64,000 bases of DNA from Saprospiraceae bacterium (GTDB lineage: Bacteria > Bacteroidota > Bacteroidia > Chitinophagales > Saprospiraceae), in assembly GCA_013001595.1 (NCBI GenBank), contig JABDMH010000012.1:32301-96300 (forward strand), written 5' to 3'. Below, one piece after another: positions 9,836 to 19,397 of this stretch. Both the position numbers and the translations under genes were made by a program. Every line of letters starts with the position of its first letter. The first letter of the stretch is position 1. The notes beneath the pieces were generated by a model, which saw only the letters and a list, made by a program, of their open reading frames with translations, made no database searches and was not told where the DNA came from.

Positions 9836-10345
9836 TCATTCTACTAAATCTAGATCTTGACCATCGTAATAACCCATGTCCATATCTTTAACTGCTTTCA
9901 CATAGTAGGTCAGTTGACCGACGTGGTAGGAGAAATGTTCTGTGACATGCACCAATATAGCAACTCCAGATTCCTCAAATCCTTGCACACGATAGCGCTT
10001 GAGCAAATCTTCCGCAGTAAGCGAATGAAGGACTCTGGCAGATTCCTGCATTAGGGAGATGACCATCTGCTTAAGCACATCCCGTGAAATTGGGCCCCGC
10101 TCGTCAAACTCTGCCTGCCGCTGCCGATTGTCCTCAACATTTCCTAGTGTTGCATGAAGCCATTGTTTGATATTTCCGCATAGATGGAGAACCAGATTGC
10201 CCATGCTGTTGCTGTGCTTATTGGGTTTATGCCAAATCTGCTCTTCTGTAAGTTGATCCAGGCAATGTAGGGTGCGCTTTTGGCACTCTTGAATGAGCCT
10301 ACGATCTACTTCGGTGATGAGCAATTGGTGATAGACTTCGATCAT
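9836..10345 (-). CDS. DinB-like four-helix protein (DUF1572 type)
   Basis: I choose the internal start MIEVYHQLL (16 codons into the listed ORF) because the residues before it do not look like part of the domain; the protein is then 169 aa. The pattern NLVLHLCGNIKQWL plus HVTEHFSYHVGQLTYY supplies three His in the DinB/YfiT metal-site arrangement, so it probably forms a four-helix bundle with a divalent metal. Members include bacillithiol or mycothiol S-transferases, which is of interest because a YpdA-like reductase lies near 39 kb, but the specific activity is unknown. It converges on the RluA gene with a 36-base gap. Confidence 0.78.
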   Translation of the reverse strand: MIEVYHQLLITEVDRRLIQECQKRTLHCLDQLTEEQIWHKPNKHSNSMGNLVLHLCGNIKQWLHATLGNVEDNRQRQAEFDERGPISRDVLKQMVISLMQESARVLHSLTAEDLLKRYRVQGFEESGVAILVHVTEHFSYHVGQLTYYVKAVKDMDMGYYDGQDLDLVE

Positions 10346-11106
10346 AGCATTAAAATAGTAATTCACAAACAGAAGTTCAGAAAGCCAAAACAAAAGGCGC
10401 TGTAACCAACATAGAAGTTACAACTCATGCCACAATAGTATTTGGTTCAAAATTTGGCAGAACTCCCAAATATGTCAGTCATCACAGAAATTGAATACTA
10501 CTTTCCAAAGAATTCTTGGAGTACTGTTACCCTTTCATTTTCATAATGGACCTTTCAGGCATAGCATATGACAATGCCCAGTCTTAGATATTCTTACGTT
10601 CCAGTATATGGTTGGTCAATAAATATGTAAAAAACAGTTCAAAAAAGGCTCATTACATTTGAATCCAAATTATAAAATGCCTAAATTAAGCTGAGGATGT
10701 TCTTTTTTCTTAGTTCAAGCACTTAGATATGTGTGAAAGTCTGATTCAAAACAAAAGCCTAACTATCAATACTTTACCAAATATTTAGCAACTTTTTGTC
10801 GTATTCAACGAAAGGATTGTTGTAGTACATGGTGCAAGAATTGTTGAGTTAAAATGCTTTTTTGCAGAATCAATTGTCTCTATGTTGTGTCTTTAATGAA
10901 ATTCATATGATTCCTTTACCCACAGGTCTTTTTAGACTGGCCAAATGCACTCACTGGCCAGTATCCGGAGTGATGGCTGAAGCATCAAGTCGATGGCTAG
11001 TGGACAATCATCGAAATGTATGAGAACAAGCCTCTTCTTTTGCCCTTAAGTGCTTTGCAATGTAGTAGGTGCAGTCGAGAATATTAGTGATAAAAATGAT
11101 TACAAA
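10346..11106. other. Long intergenic region upstream of the SusC/SusD pair
   Basis: About 760 AT-rich bases between the DinB-like gene (minus) and susC (plus). I found no convincing coding sequence; a 38-codon ORF from about 10907 has no recognisable features. The one clear structure is the 8-bp inverted repeat at 10936-10962. The rest probably holds the divergent promoters and a long susC leader. Confidence 0.55.
10936..10962. promoter_or_regulatory. Inverted repeat ACTGGCCA-N11-TGGCCAGT upstream of susC
   Basis: A perfect 8-bp inverted repeat with an 11-base spacer, about 145 bases before the chosen susC start. Size and symmetry suit a dimeric regulator site, but no regulator gene is adjacent, so this is a candidate only. 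Confidence 0.35.
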
Positions 11107-14100
11107 ATGAAATACACAATAATCGTATTTGTTTATCTAATGACAATTTGTTGCTTCCAGTCGATATATGGAAACAATTCCTTTTCAGCTGGTTCAATGA
11201 TTAGTAGCTATGAACATCTAGCGCTAAAAATTAGTGGTATCGTAACCGATGAAGGTGGTGTAACTCTAATTGGTGTGAATGTCTTGATCAAGGGTACGAC
11301 TAAAGGCACAACCACGGACATCGATGGCTCCTACTCCATCGAAGTAGATGATGAAAGTCAAGTGTTGATTTTTTCCTATACTGGCTATGTGTCACAGGAA
11401 ATCTCACTAGTAGGTCGAACTACGATCAATGTCACGATGATGGAAGATGTGGCGCAGCTACAGGAGGTAGTGGTGATCGGATATGGGACACAGCGAAAGA
11501 AGGACCTTACTGGATCCATCTCATCAGTTGATGCGGAGGAGTATGAGCATCAACCAGTGAATCGTCTGGATCAGATTTTGCAAGGCCGAACGGCCGGAGT
11601 AAATGTGACAAGTAGTTCAGGGGCTCCTGGTGGGACGACATCGATACGGATTCGTGGCGCGAATTCAATTAATGGCAACAATGATCCTCTCTATGTGGTA
11701 GATGGTTTTGTTGGTGCAGATTTTCGCGATGTTAATCCTAGTGACATCGAGACCATTCAAATACTGAAAGATGCCTCCGCTACTGCGATTTATGGCAGCA
11801 GGGGATCTAATGGAGTTGTTTTGATTACAACTAAAAGTGGAAAAGTGGGCGAGCCAAAATTGTCTGTGACTGCTCGATATATTACCTCAGAGATCCTAGA
11901 TACCTGGGACGTTTTGGATGCCCAGACTTTTGCCGAAATTGCAAATGAACGTGCAAGGACACTAGGTACAAGCGAATCGTTTACTTCCGCCGACATTTCG
12001 CGTTTTGCTTCTGAGGGAGGCACAGATTGGCAGGATGAACTTCTGCGTACAGGCACCGGCCAAGAATATCAAGTTGATTATTCTGGTGGAAGTGATGCCA
12101 TCACCTACTTTATTTCTGGTAATTACTTTGATCAGGATGGGATCATCATCAATTCAGATTATAAGCGCTATTCTCTTCGAACCAACATCAAGGCCAATCT
12201 TACAGATAAGCTCAAGGCCAACCTGAAAATGAATTTTATACGCAGGGAGAACAACAATACTGGTGGTGGAGGCAATACATCTGGGTCAATAGCTGGCGCA
12301 TTAGCTTGGGCTCCAACTACACCCGCACGCGATGAAAATGGGATACTCACCGTGCGCGATCCTATTTCTTCCATCAAGGGCAATCCTATTGAGCTGGCTT
12401 TAAATGATGCCATCAATGAAAGCAACACCTTGAATGCGAATGGGGGATTTCAATATGAGATCATTGAAGGATTGATTGCTGATGTGAGTTTTGGCATTAG
12501 TTATGCAAATACGCAGGTCAAGAATTTCTCGGCAGGAAGCATAAGCAATAATTCTAGTGCCCGACGCGGGTCCATGGAGAATATTTTCCTCCAGAATACC
12601 AATTCTCTCAACTATCGCAGGGTTTTTAATAGCGTCCACAGAATTGAAGCTACCGCGGTAGTGGAACATCAAACACTACAAAACGATCAGGTTTTTACCA
12701 ATGCTTCTGGACTGCAGTTTCCCGACTTACGATTCGATAATATTACATTGGCAAATTCACTCACAGCCGACGCCAATAGATCAAAGCAGACCATCCGTTC
12801 ATATATTGGACGTTTCAATTATTCTTATGCCAATAAATATCTGATCACTGCTGCAATTCGTGCAGATGGTTCTTCTAAATTCCGCGGTGACAACCAGTTT
12901 GGCTCATTTCCATCTTTGGCCCTGGGTTGGCGCGTATCTGAAGAGGGCTTTATGCAAGGCGGCAATTTCTTTGACGATTTAAAGATTAGAGGTAGCTATG
13001 GCCAGACGGGAAGCCAAGCCGTACCCGTATTTGGTACCATCACTTCTTTTAATACAAGTAATTTTGATGCTGGTACTTCATTTACTAACGGTCAGCTAAC
13101 CTCAGGAATCAAAATAGGGAATCCTGGAAATCAGAACTTAAAATGGGAGACTACTGAGCAGTTCAATGTCGGTGCTGATATGGAGATTTTGAATAGTAGA
13201 ATTGGGATAACCCTAGACTATTTTCAAAAGAACACAACAGATCTTTTGCTGAATGAACCACTTCCTCAGTATTCTGGTGGAGGATCGATTTTCCGTAATC
13301 TAGGCGAAGTAGAAAATAAGGGATTTGAGTTCAGCATTTCCGCAGCAATTATTAATAAGCCAGATTTCGGCTGGTCTTCCAGTTTTAATGTTTCTTTCCT
13401 GACCAACGAGGTCGTTAGTATTGGTGATAGAGAACAAATTTTTATTGATGGAAATGCCGGTGCTGGACTAACAAACCTTCCTGAAGGAGTCATACTTCCA
13501 GGGTTTAGCCTGTCTAACTACTGGGGATTGAAATATTTGGGAGTTTGGCAGACCAATGAAGCAGATCAGGCAGCAACCTTTGGCAATGTGCCTGGTGATT
13601 CAAAATATGAGGATATAAATAATGATGGTGTGATAGGAGGAGATGACTATCAGATCATTGGGACTGGTTTACCGGATAAACTGTTTGGATGGAACAACAC
13701 ATTCGACTATAAGAATTTTTCACTCAATGTTTTCTTTCAATCCATGCTGGGATTCGATAAGTGGAATTTCACCTATGCACAGGCAGTTATGGCCAGTGCT
13801 GATGCGCGAGAAGTCACCCACGTCGATATTATTAATCGTTGGAGCTCCAGTAACACAGGAAGCGAAATTCCGGCATTTAGTGCCTCCGATGTGGCAGAAA
13901 TTCAATCCTCTCGATTTGTTGAATCCGGTGACTTTGTCAGATTGAAGAATTTGAGCCTTTCCTACCGTTTTCCTGAGGACTTGTTGCCAGGTATTGGTGG
14001 GTCCGTAATGATTGGTGCAAATAATTTATTGACGATCACTAACTATGGAGGGATAGATCCTGAAACGTATTCTAATCTTGGACCAAGTGACGCTCGTGGA

Positions 14101-14163
14101 GCGGATGCTGGATCATATCCCAATGGCAAGACATGGACTTTTGGACTTAACCTGATTTTTTAG
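11107..14163 (+). CDS. SusC/RagA-family TonB-linked outer-membrane transporter
   Basis: Imports oligosaccharides across the outer membrane together with its SusD partner. I start it at MKYTIIVFVYLM (codon 20 of the listed ORF), which gives a normal signal peptide; the protein is then 1018 aa. After it come a carboxypeptidase-like domain (ISGIVTDEGGVTLIGVNVLI), the plug with the SusC hallmark (SIRIRGANSINGNNDPLYVVDGF, ILKDASATAIYGSRGSNGV) and a long barrel ending TWTFGLNLIF. The SusD gene follows 47 bases later. No sensor or sigma gene is adjacent. Together with the convergent heparinase-like gene it forms a small polysaccharide-utilisation locus; the glycan is probably an acidic one, by inference from the lyase. 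Confidence 0.96.
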   Translation: MKYTIIVFVYLMTICCFQSIYGNNSFSAGSMISSYEHLALKISGIVTDEGGVTLIGVNVLIKGTTKGTTTDIDGSYSIEVDDESQVLIFSYTGYVSQEISLVGRTTINVTMMEDVAQLQEVVVIGYGTQRKKDLTGSISSVDAEEYEHQPVNRLDQILQGRTAGVNVTSSSGAPGGTTSIRIRGANSINGNNDPLYVVDGFVGADFRDVNPSDIETIQILKDASATAIYGSRGSNGVVLITTKSGKVGEPKLSVTARYITSEILDTWDVLDAQTFAEIANERARTLGTSESFTSADISRFASEGGTDWQDELLRTGTGQEYQVDYSGGSDAITYFISGNYFDQDGIIINSDYKRYSLRTNIKANLTDKLKANLKMNFIRRENNNTGGGGNTSGSIAGALAWAPTTPARDENGILTVRDPISSIKGNPIELALNDAINESNTLNANGGFQYEIIEGLIADVSFGISYANTQVKNFSAGSISNNSSARRGSMENIFLQNTNSLNYRRVFNSVHRIEATAVVEHQTLQNDQVFTNASGLQFPDLRFDNITLANSLTADANRSKQTIRSYIGRFNYSYANKYLITAAIRADGSSKFRGDNQFGSFPSLALGWRVSEEGFMQGGNFFDDLKIRGSYGQTGSQAVPVFGTITSFNTSNFDAGTSFTNGQLTSGIKIGNPGNQNLKWETTEQFNVGADMEILNSRIGITLDYFQKNTTDLLLNEPLPQYSGGGSIFRNLGEVENKGFEFSISAAIINKPDFGWSSSFNVSFLTNEVVSIGDREQIFIDGNAGAGLTNLPEGVILPGFSLSNYWGLKYLGVWQTNEADQAATFGNVPGDSKYEDINNDGVIGGDDYQIIGTGLPDKLFGWNNTFDYKNFSLNVFFQSMLGFDKWNFTYAQAVMASADAREVTHVDIINRWSSSNTGSEIPAFSASDVAEIQSSRFVESGDFVRLKNLSLSYRFPEDLLPGIGGSVMIGANNLLTITNYGGIDPETYSNLGPSDARGADAGSYPNGKTWTFGLNLIF

Positions 14164-14210
14164 AATTATCATTCGTTTGGATGACATTAAAGGATTTAAA
14201 GAATTTACAA

Positions 14211-15674
14211 ATGAAAAATATACTATTACTAATATCACTAGCCCTAATAACATTTTCTTGCAGCGATTTCTTGGAAGAAGATATTTCCGCCCAGATCACT
14301 TCAGAGAGTGGTGCGCTTAATAATGAAAGTGGCCTTACGGCAGCATTAGCTGGTGCATATAAACCTTTGACTAGTACTTGGGGCAGCGGACTCGGTAATG
14401 CTTCTACGCAAGCAATCCTAATGGGTAGTGATGACCTTACTACCCACAAGGCCAGTAATAAAGCTGATTTTCGAGAATTTGATCAGTTTAAAGTGGCTCA
14501 ACAAAATGGAAGACTTCCATTTGTGTGGAGCGGTGCCTATAAGTCCATTCAAGGAGCCAACAACATCATTGCCAATTATCAAAAGGCTACAGGAGGTCAA
14601 GAGGTAATAAACCAGATCGCTGGCGAAGCTTATTTTTTGCGTGCCTACAATTATTTCTGGATTGTTCGCCTATGGGGTCAAGCTCCCCTGGTTTTGGAAA
14701 CGCACGTCTTTGACGAAGTTATACTAGAAGTGAATAGTAGTGACGAAACTCAGATCTATAATCAGATCCTTTCTGATTTGGAAAATGCGATCACTTTAAT
14801 GGGTAATACGAAGCCGGCTCCTGGCAGGGCAAGTATAGGCACGGCCAAGGCAGTACTTGCGGAGGTCTATCTACAAATGGCAGGATGGCCATTGAATGAC
14901 AACAGCAAATATGCACTTGCCGCCAGCACCGCAAAAGAGGTGATAGATAATGAAGAAACCTATGGCTTTGGACTGATGGATAATTTCGTGGACTTATGGC
15001 CAAGCCCGACAGTCAACAATGATGGAAATAAAGAAGAGGTGTTTGCACTAAACTTTTGGGCTGGTGACTGGTACAATGGCAACGCTGCTTATGGCCTACC
15101 TGCCAGACCCAGTGACGAGGGAGGATGGGATGACTACTTTTCGGAAATTACCTTCTTCGAGGAATTTCCTGAGGGAGTCAGAAAGGAGATTACTTTCCAG
15201 ACAGAATTAGCCGATGGAACACCATGGCAAAGTTTCTCAACGGGAAGGCCATACTATCAAAAGTTACAGGGCCCAGATCCCAACTGGCTTAATGCCATTT
15301 CATTGCCCCTTGAAAGAATGGCAGAACTATACCTAATATATGCCGAAGCCCAAATCGTTTCAACAGGGAATACCTCCGACCCTTCTGCATTGGAAGCTGT
15401 CAATAAAATCAGACGCCGGTCTCAGGGATTACCCATTCATACTCCAGATGCTTCCGTGGATTGGACAGAAGCCACTCAGGAAATGATTGTACAAGAAAAA
15501 GCATGGGAATTTGCTGGAGAATATTGCAGATGGTTTGATCTGGTGAGATTACAGATGGTGGAAGAAGTAGTTGCGAAAAAAAATCCTGATGATTTGCAGC
15601 CCCTGGGAGCCATCCAATATTATGTCCCACTCCCTGCAAGTGAGACACTGGCCAACCCAAACTTGATTAGGTAA
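14211..15674 (+). CDS. SusD/RagB-family glycan-binding lipoprotein
   Basis: Surface lipoprotein that caps the SusC transporter and binds glycan. The start MKNILLLISLALITFSCSD (codon 11 of the listed ORF) gives a clean type II signal peptide with lipobox FSC; the mature protein has about 470 residues. SusD hallmarks are LRAYNYFWIVRLWG in the N-terminal TPR region, the late LYLIYAEAQIV...NKIRRRS segment, and EFAGEYCRWFDLVRLQ before the C-terminus. It is co-transcribed with susC and followed by a strong hairpin at 15683-15736. Confidence 0.95.
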   Translation: MKNILLLISLALITFSCSDFLEEDISAQITSESGALNNESGLTAALAGAYKPLTSTWGSGLGNASTQAILMGSDDLTTHKASNKADFREFDQFKVAQQNGRLPFVWSGAYKSIQGANNIIANYQKATGGQEVINQIAGEAYFLRAYNYFWIVRLWGQAPLVLETHVFDEVILEVNSSDETQIYNQILSDLENAITLMGNTKPAPGRASIGTAKAVLAEVYLQMAGWPLNDNSKYALAASTAKEVIDNEETYGFGLMDNFVDLWPSPTVNNDGNKEEVFALNFWAGDWYNGNAAYGLPARPSDEGGWDDYFSEITFFEEFPEGVRKEITFQTELADGTPWQSFSTGRPYYQKLQGPDPNWLNAISLPLERMAELYLIYAEAQIVSTGNTSDPSALEAVNKIRRRSQGLPIHTPDASVDWTEATQEMIVQEKAWEFAGEYCRWFDLVRLQMVEEVVAKKNPDDLQPLGAIQYYVPLPASETLANPNLIR

Positions 15675-15682
15675 TAATAGAG

Positions 15683-15736
15683 CAGCACCTCTTTGTTATT
15701 GATTGATTAGTCAATGGATGACTTAAAGAGGTGCTG
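15683..15736. terminator. Long hairpin terminating the SusC/SusD operon
   Basis: A 12-bp perfect stem (CAGCACCTCTTT pairing with AAAGAGGTGCTG) around a 30-base loop that itself contains ATTGA/TCAAT. It starts 8 bases after the susD stop. There is no long T-run, so it is either a factor-assisted or a bidirectional terminator between the convergent genes. Confidence 0.6.
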
Positions 15737-15955
15737 TCCTTTAGAAGGTGTGACTGATTGCCGTGACAGAGTGTTTATTCAAATCAATAGGATTCTAACG
15801 CATTCATTCTTCCATCAAATCCTATCTCATCTAGACAGTTGGCAGTTTTTGTGGTAAGCAAAGGATAACAAATTGTAAATATCTATGGCGCCCAAAAAAC
15901 ACAAAGTGGATTTTCAGTCCCAAATAGCAGAATAGTTGATTCGAGTATATGTCGT

Positions 15956-18349
15956 TTAATCCGGGATGTTGATCTTTTCCACTTCACCCGACTTGAGATG
16001 ATATTCCAAATTCAGAAGGGGTAGCGAGGTTTTTTGATCATTGCTGATGCGAATTGTCCCTGTCCACTCATCGGCACCACTATATCCCGATACGGTAACA
16101 TGGTCATTATTAACACTAACTTCACAAGCTGGATATTTACCATCTTCCTTAATCATCATGACTGCCACGATTATACGCTGATCAGCCATTTCACGAGTCG
16201 ATGCAGCTAAGTGCCACTCCTTTGGCGGAGGATCGGTCGTTACCATAGGGTAGTCCTGCTTTGGATCAATGGGCCATTCATTACTCAATGAGAAATCGAA
16301 CATTCCAGAGGTCACGAGATGAGTCTTCATACCTTCTTCATATCGAGACGATTCAATGAGCTGGTGATTCTGATGCAAGACCATTTGTTCCCTTCCATGC
16401 ATCAACCAATCCACAGAAAAAGGTTTCGATGCCGACAAGTCATCAATGACCAATATGACAGACGGTCGAATCATGATCACATGTCGTTCAAACTTATCCA
16501 GCTGATTGCCATAGCATTTTTGCGCATCGCCTACGACATAGCCTAGGTGTTCAGTGCTTTTGAAATCCACCAATTGTCCATGAGCAGTTGCATCCCGGTC
16601 AATCTGGCCCTTGCCGTTAATCAACAAGGCATTGTGTGCGATGGTAAGATTTGTGTATTCGAAATGAAAAGGAGACTGATGTTGCGGATAGCGCGCTCCA
16701 CTGGGTTGTGCTAGCGCTTTGCCGCCTTTCATTATGGCAAAGCTATTCTGATCGGCATGGCTATGGCTAACCGGTCCAAAAGGTGAACTTTTAAACAAAA
16801 TCATAAGATCATTCTTCGGATCCAGAATGTCCGTATGTAAGGCTGCCCAGCCAACTCCGAAAAAAGCCTTGTCCGGAGGCAGAAACTCCGGTTTCTCAGG
16901 GGAAAGATCATCTTCTAAAATGAGGCGATGCATAACTCCCAAACGAGTGGTCTTTTCCTTCATACCGGCAAGTTCTTCGATCCACCAGCGTACTTGCGGA
17001 TCCTGATATTGGAGCGAATGAAAGTGCAGTATGGAATATAAATCACCGGCGCGGTCTGATAGAGCATTATGCTCAGCGTCTCCAAAGGGTGTGATCTCTC
17101 CAAGGGGAGAAGTACAGTACATGAGAAAATAGCGCATATTGCGGAAGTATGACTTCTTCCATAGGTTATAGCCGGTGGAATTCTTCAGCGATTGTAAAGG
17201 CGTAATAAATCGGTCATTATATGACAGTACATAGTTTATACCTTCTGCCCAACCACCATCTTTGCCACCCCAATGAGGAAATACGGTCAACAATGCGCGC
17301 ATGGCATAGTCCATCCAGATCTGTGCTCGTTCTTCTTCAGCCAAGACAATGGCGAATTCCACTAGGTAGCCTGGCAGTCGGCCATCATGGCTGTAAGCAG
17401 ATTTGTGGAGAAAGTCACGTCGCTCTAGCCTTGCTAACATTTGGTCTCCTCTAGCAAGGAGCATTTGACGTATTGCTTCACGTTCATCACCTGTAAGCAG
17501 ATCATATAGCCAGTCATAGCCCTGAGCTGAAGTACGAGCAATTCGAAGTCCAATTTCATCAAATCCTTCCTCCAGGGATGCTATACCGTCCAATTCCCAA
17601 TCCAGTACATTGAGGAGATGTTTCTTTGCCGCATGTCCGTATTTTTTCTCTCCAGTAAGTAAATAAGTCAGTGCAAGAGAGATCATACCACGATTATATA
17701 CTGCCGTAAATTTGTGATAGGAAGCGCGATAAGCCGTACGTCTCATGGGGTATTCAGTTTCTTTGTCGTACTTATCAAAGTCTGGCTTTTCCATTAGTTC
17801 TAGCCGCAATGACTGATCTGCCACCTTCCTTAAGTACGAGTAGGCCTCACTGCGAGAATCTTCGAGTGAGGCACGAATGTCCAGCAGTTTAGCATGGGGA
17901 AATAATAAGCGCGGATGGTTAGAAGGCACCCGATTTAACAGCTGACCTGGATCTATCCACGGCAGTTCATAAGCATCTTTGGCAATGTTAAAATACTGAG
18001 CCGGTCGCGTTGTCAGAACCCGCTGTTGTTTGTCCAATGCATCAACGAACCAACGATAATTTCCCTCTGGTAATACCAGACTCGGAACGTGAACAGGATC
18101 GCGAAGCAATCCAGACTGGTAGACTCTTTCACCGGCTTCACTTTCAATGCTTAATCGATAACTAACCTTATTACGAGGTGCTGCACGCCACCAACAGAAT
18201 CCTGGTGGTGATACATCGAGTACTTCACCGGGGAGGGGTCGATTAAAATTGGCATTTAATGGCTGCTCTGATGGAAACTCCGTCTGACCTAAACTAGTCC
18301 CCATTATTAATTGGATAAAAGCGAAGACTTGCAGCAAAGAATGTTTCAT
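15956..18349 (-). CDS. Secreted heparinase II/III-like polysaccharide lyase with DUF4962 domain
   Basis: Signal peptide at residues 1-21 (ending SLGQT), then a fibronectin-like DUF4962 domain at about 25-130, an alpha-toroid at about 140-480 (PRLLFPHAKLLDIRASLEDS, EEGFDEIGLRIARTSAQGYDWLYD) and a C-terminal beta-sandwich with the heparinase II/III-like stretch VSHSHADQNSFAIMKGG at about 535-550 and YTNLTIAHNALLINGKGQ. Proteins of this build cleave uronic-acid-containing polysaccharides by beta-elimination (PL12, PL15, PL17 and related families). It converges on the SusC/SusD pair and is probably the depolymerase for the same substrate. The exact substrate cannot be read; alginate, heparinoid or another uronate glycan are all possible. 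Confidence 0.87.
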   Translation of the reverse strand: MKHSLLQVFAFIQLIMGTSLGQTEFPSEQPLNANFNRPLPGEVLDVSPPGFCWWRAAPRNKVSYRLSIESEAGERVYQSGLLRDPVHVPSLVLPEGNYRWFVDALDKQQRVLTTRPAQYFNIAKDAYELPWIDPGQLLNRVPSNHPRLLFPHAKLLDIRASLEDSRSEAYSYLRKVADQSLRLELMEKPDFDKYDKETEYPMRRTAYRASYHKFTAVYNRGMISLALTYLLTGEKKYGHAAKKHLLNVLDWELDGIASLEEGFDEIGLRIARTSAQGYDWLYDLLTGDEREAIRQMLLARGDQMLARLERRDFLHKSAYSHDGRLPGYLVEFAIVLAEEERAQIWMDYAMRALLTVFPHWGGKDGGWAEGINYVLSYNDRFITPLQSLKNSTGYNLWKKSYFRNMRYFLMYCTSPLGEITPFGDAEHNALSDRAGDLYSILHFHSLQYQDPQVRWWIEELAGMKEKTTRLGVMHRLILEDDLSPEKPEFLPPDKAFFGVGWAALHTDILDPKNDLMILFKSSPFGPVSHSHADQNSFAIMKGGKALAQPSGARYPQHQSPFHFEYTNLTIAHNALLINGKGQIDRDATAHGQLVDFKSTEHLGYVVGDAQKCYGNQLDKFERHVIMIRPSVILVIDDLSASKPFSVDWLMHGREQMVLHQNHQLIESSRYEEGMKTHLVTSGMFDFSLSNEWPIDPKQDYPMVTTDPPPKEWHLAASTREMADQRIIVAVMMIKEDGKYPACEVSVNNDHVTVSGYSGADEWTGTIRISNDQKTSLPLLNLEYHLKSGEVEKINIPD

Positions 18350-18793
18350 ATTATGATGCTTACATGGGATTGATAGACATTAGTTATAAATGTAATACTT
18401 CTTCTGACCAAAATTCATAGCTATTGAAGATCGAATAATTGAGATTTTCGCATGGAGCTATCATTGGAAACTTAGACAGGTATTATTATGGTTCAACTCA
18501 TTTGTCAACTCAGTCTAGGTTGTTGAAGCATAATAGTGGCCACTATGGTTGAAATACCTTTACTTGTAAAGCTGACGATTGGGGGTTAAATTTAGAAATT
18601 CCATGTTCCATATAATCTCAGTGCACATAGGATTGAAATGCATTTGAAGTGGATGAAGAGCTCTAAATATGTACGAACTCTGATCAAGTCTCCAGAGTTA
18701 ATAGCAGGATTACAAAATCGCTTTCGTTGAAAAGTCTCTGGACTCTTGGTCTGGTATGTAAGTTAGATTTGATAACTTTATGGTCGGTTGGGA
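18350..18793. other. Intergenic region upstream of the CAT tRNA
   Basis: About 440 bases between the lyase gene start and the tRNA. I see no ORF worth calling. It contains one 14-bp perfect palindrome, ATAGTGGCCACTAT, at 18533-18546, and presumably the tRNA promoter (a TAACTTTA sequence about 20 bases before the tRNA is an imperfect -7 box). Confidence 0.5.
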
Positions 18794-18867
18794 GGTCCCA
18801 TAGCTCAGTTGGTTAGAGCACCTGACTCATAATCAGGGGGTCCAAGGTTCGAGCCCTTGTGGGACCA
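18794..18867 (+). tRNA. tRNA with CAT anticodon (elongator Met or Ile2)
   Basis: A 74-base cloverleaf: acceptor stem GGTCCCA/TGGGACC with discriminator A, D-arm AGCTCAGTTGGTTAGAGC, anticodon stem CTGA/TCAG around CTCATAA, T-arm with GGTTCGAGC. CCA is not encoded. It is not an initiator: the first pair is G-C and the anticodon stem lacks the three G-C pairs. Whether C34 is lysidine-modified (Ile2, AUA decoding) or unmodified (elongator Met) cannot be decided by eye. The decayed integrative element begins just downstream, which makes this gene the likely attachment site. Confidence 0.95.
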
Positions 18868-18910
18868 CTCTGATTTTCAAGAGGTTACGGTGATTTCAAC
18901 ATTGTGCCTT

Positions 18911-18941
18911 TTTTTAATTTGCAACAATTTGCAAACAAAAG
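18911..18941. repeat. Short direct repeat ATTTGCAA next to the tRNA
   Basis: Two copies of ATTTGCAA(A)CA occur side by side about 50 bases after the tRNA 3' end (ATTTGCAACA then ATTTGCAAACA). They might be leftover integrase arm or core sites, but I cannot find a second copy at the other end of the remnant. Confidence 0.3.
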
Positions 18942-18977
18942 CAGCCCGAAAGTGGGTTATTGAGGTTAAATCAAGAA

Positions 18978-19395
18978 TTATCCATTGATGTGAATCTTTT
19001 TGACTCTGCCACCCTCAGAAACAATGAGAGAATCTCCATCCATTGAGGAAGGATAAACAACTTGCAGATATTGTCGCAACCTTTCATCGGGAATGTATAT
19101 CTCCCGTTGGCACTCGGCATACCAGATGCACTTTCACTAAAAGAGATTGTGATTTCATCAGAGCTGGTGGAGCAGTCATTGAAATGCTGCCACCTAAGGG
19201 TATAGCTTTGACCTGGAGAACCAGTGAATTGTGACTGAGGATTGGAGAAATCATTGATTATGCCACCTGTTCCGCTGATAATCTCCCACCTTCCCTGAGA
19301 TTCCACTCTGGTGCATTTCCAGTCAAAGTGATGGTTTGGTTCATTATTGCGAATAAATCTGTCCCCGCATCAGCCACTGATGTCTCTATTTATGG
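18978..19395 (-). pseudogene. Broken Ig-like/LRR surface-protein gene (three frames)
   Basis: Reading the minus strand, three pieces of one protein type lie head to tail in different frames. First DAGTDLFAIMNQTITLTGNAPE (about 19385-19310), then GRWEIISGTGGIINDFSNPQ and onward to DEITISFSES (about 19300-19135), both typical of the Ig/PKD-like modules of large Bacteroidota adhesins; then CQREIYIPDERLRQYLQVVY ... VKKIHING (19112-18978), the N-terminal cap pattern of internalin-like leucine-rich-repeat proteins. Two frameshifts and an early stop after HING leave it non-functional. The ORF-track entry 18971-19306 joins only part of it. It lies in the tRNA-linked element and points to loss of a larger gene. 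Confidence 0.68.
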
Positions 19396-19397
19396 CT

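Noticed and set aside
18533-18546. 14-bp palindrome ATAGTGGCCACTAT as an operator
   Set aside because: Perfect, but 250 bases from the tRNA and about 185 from the lyase start, with no regulator nearby; noted without a call.
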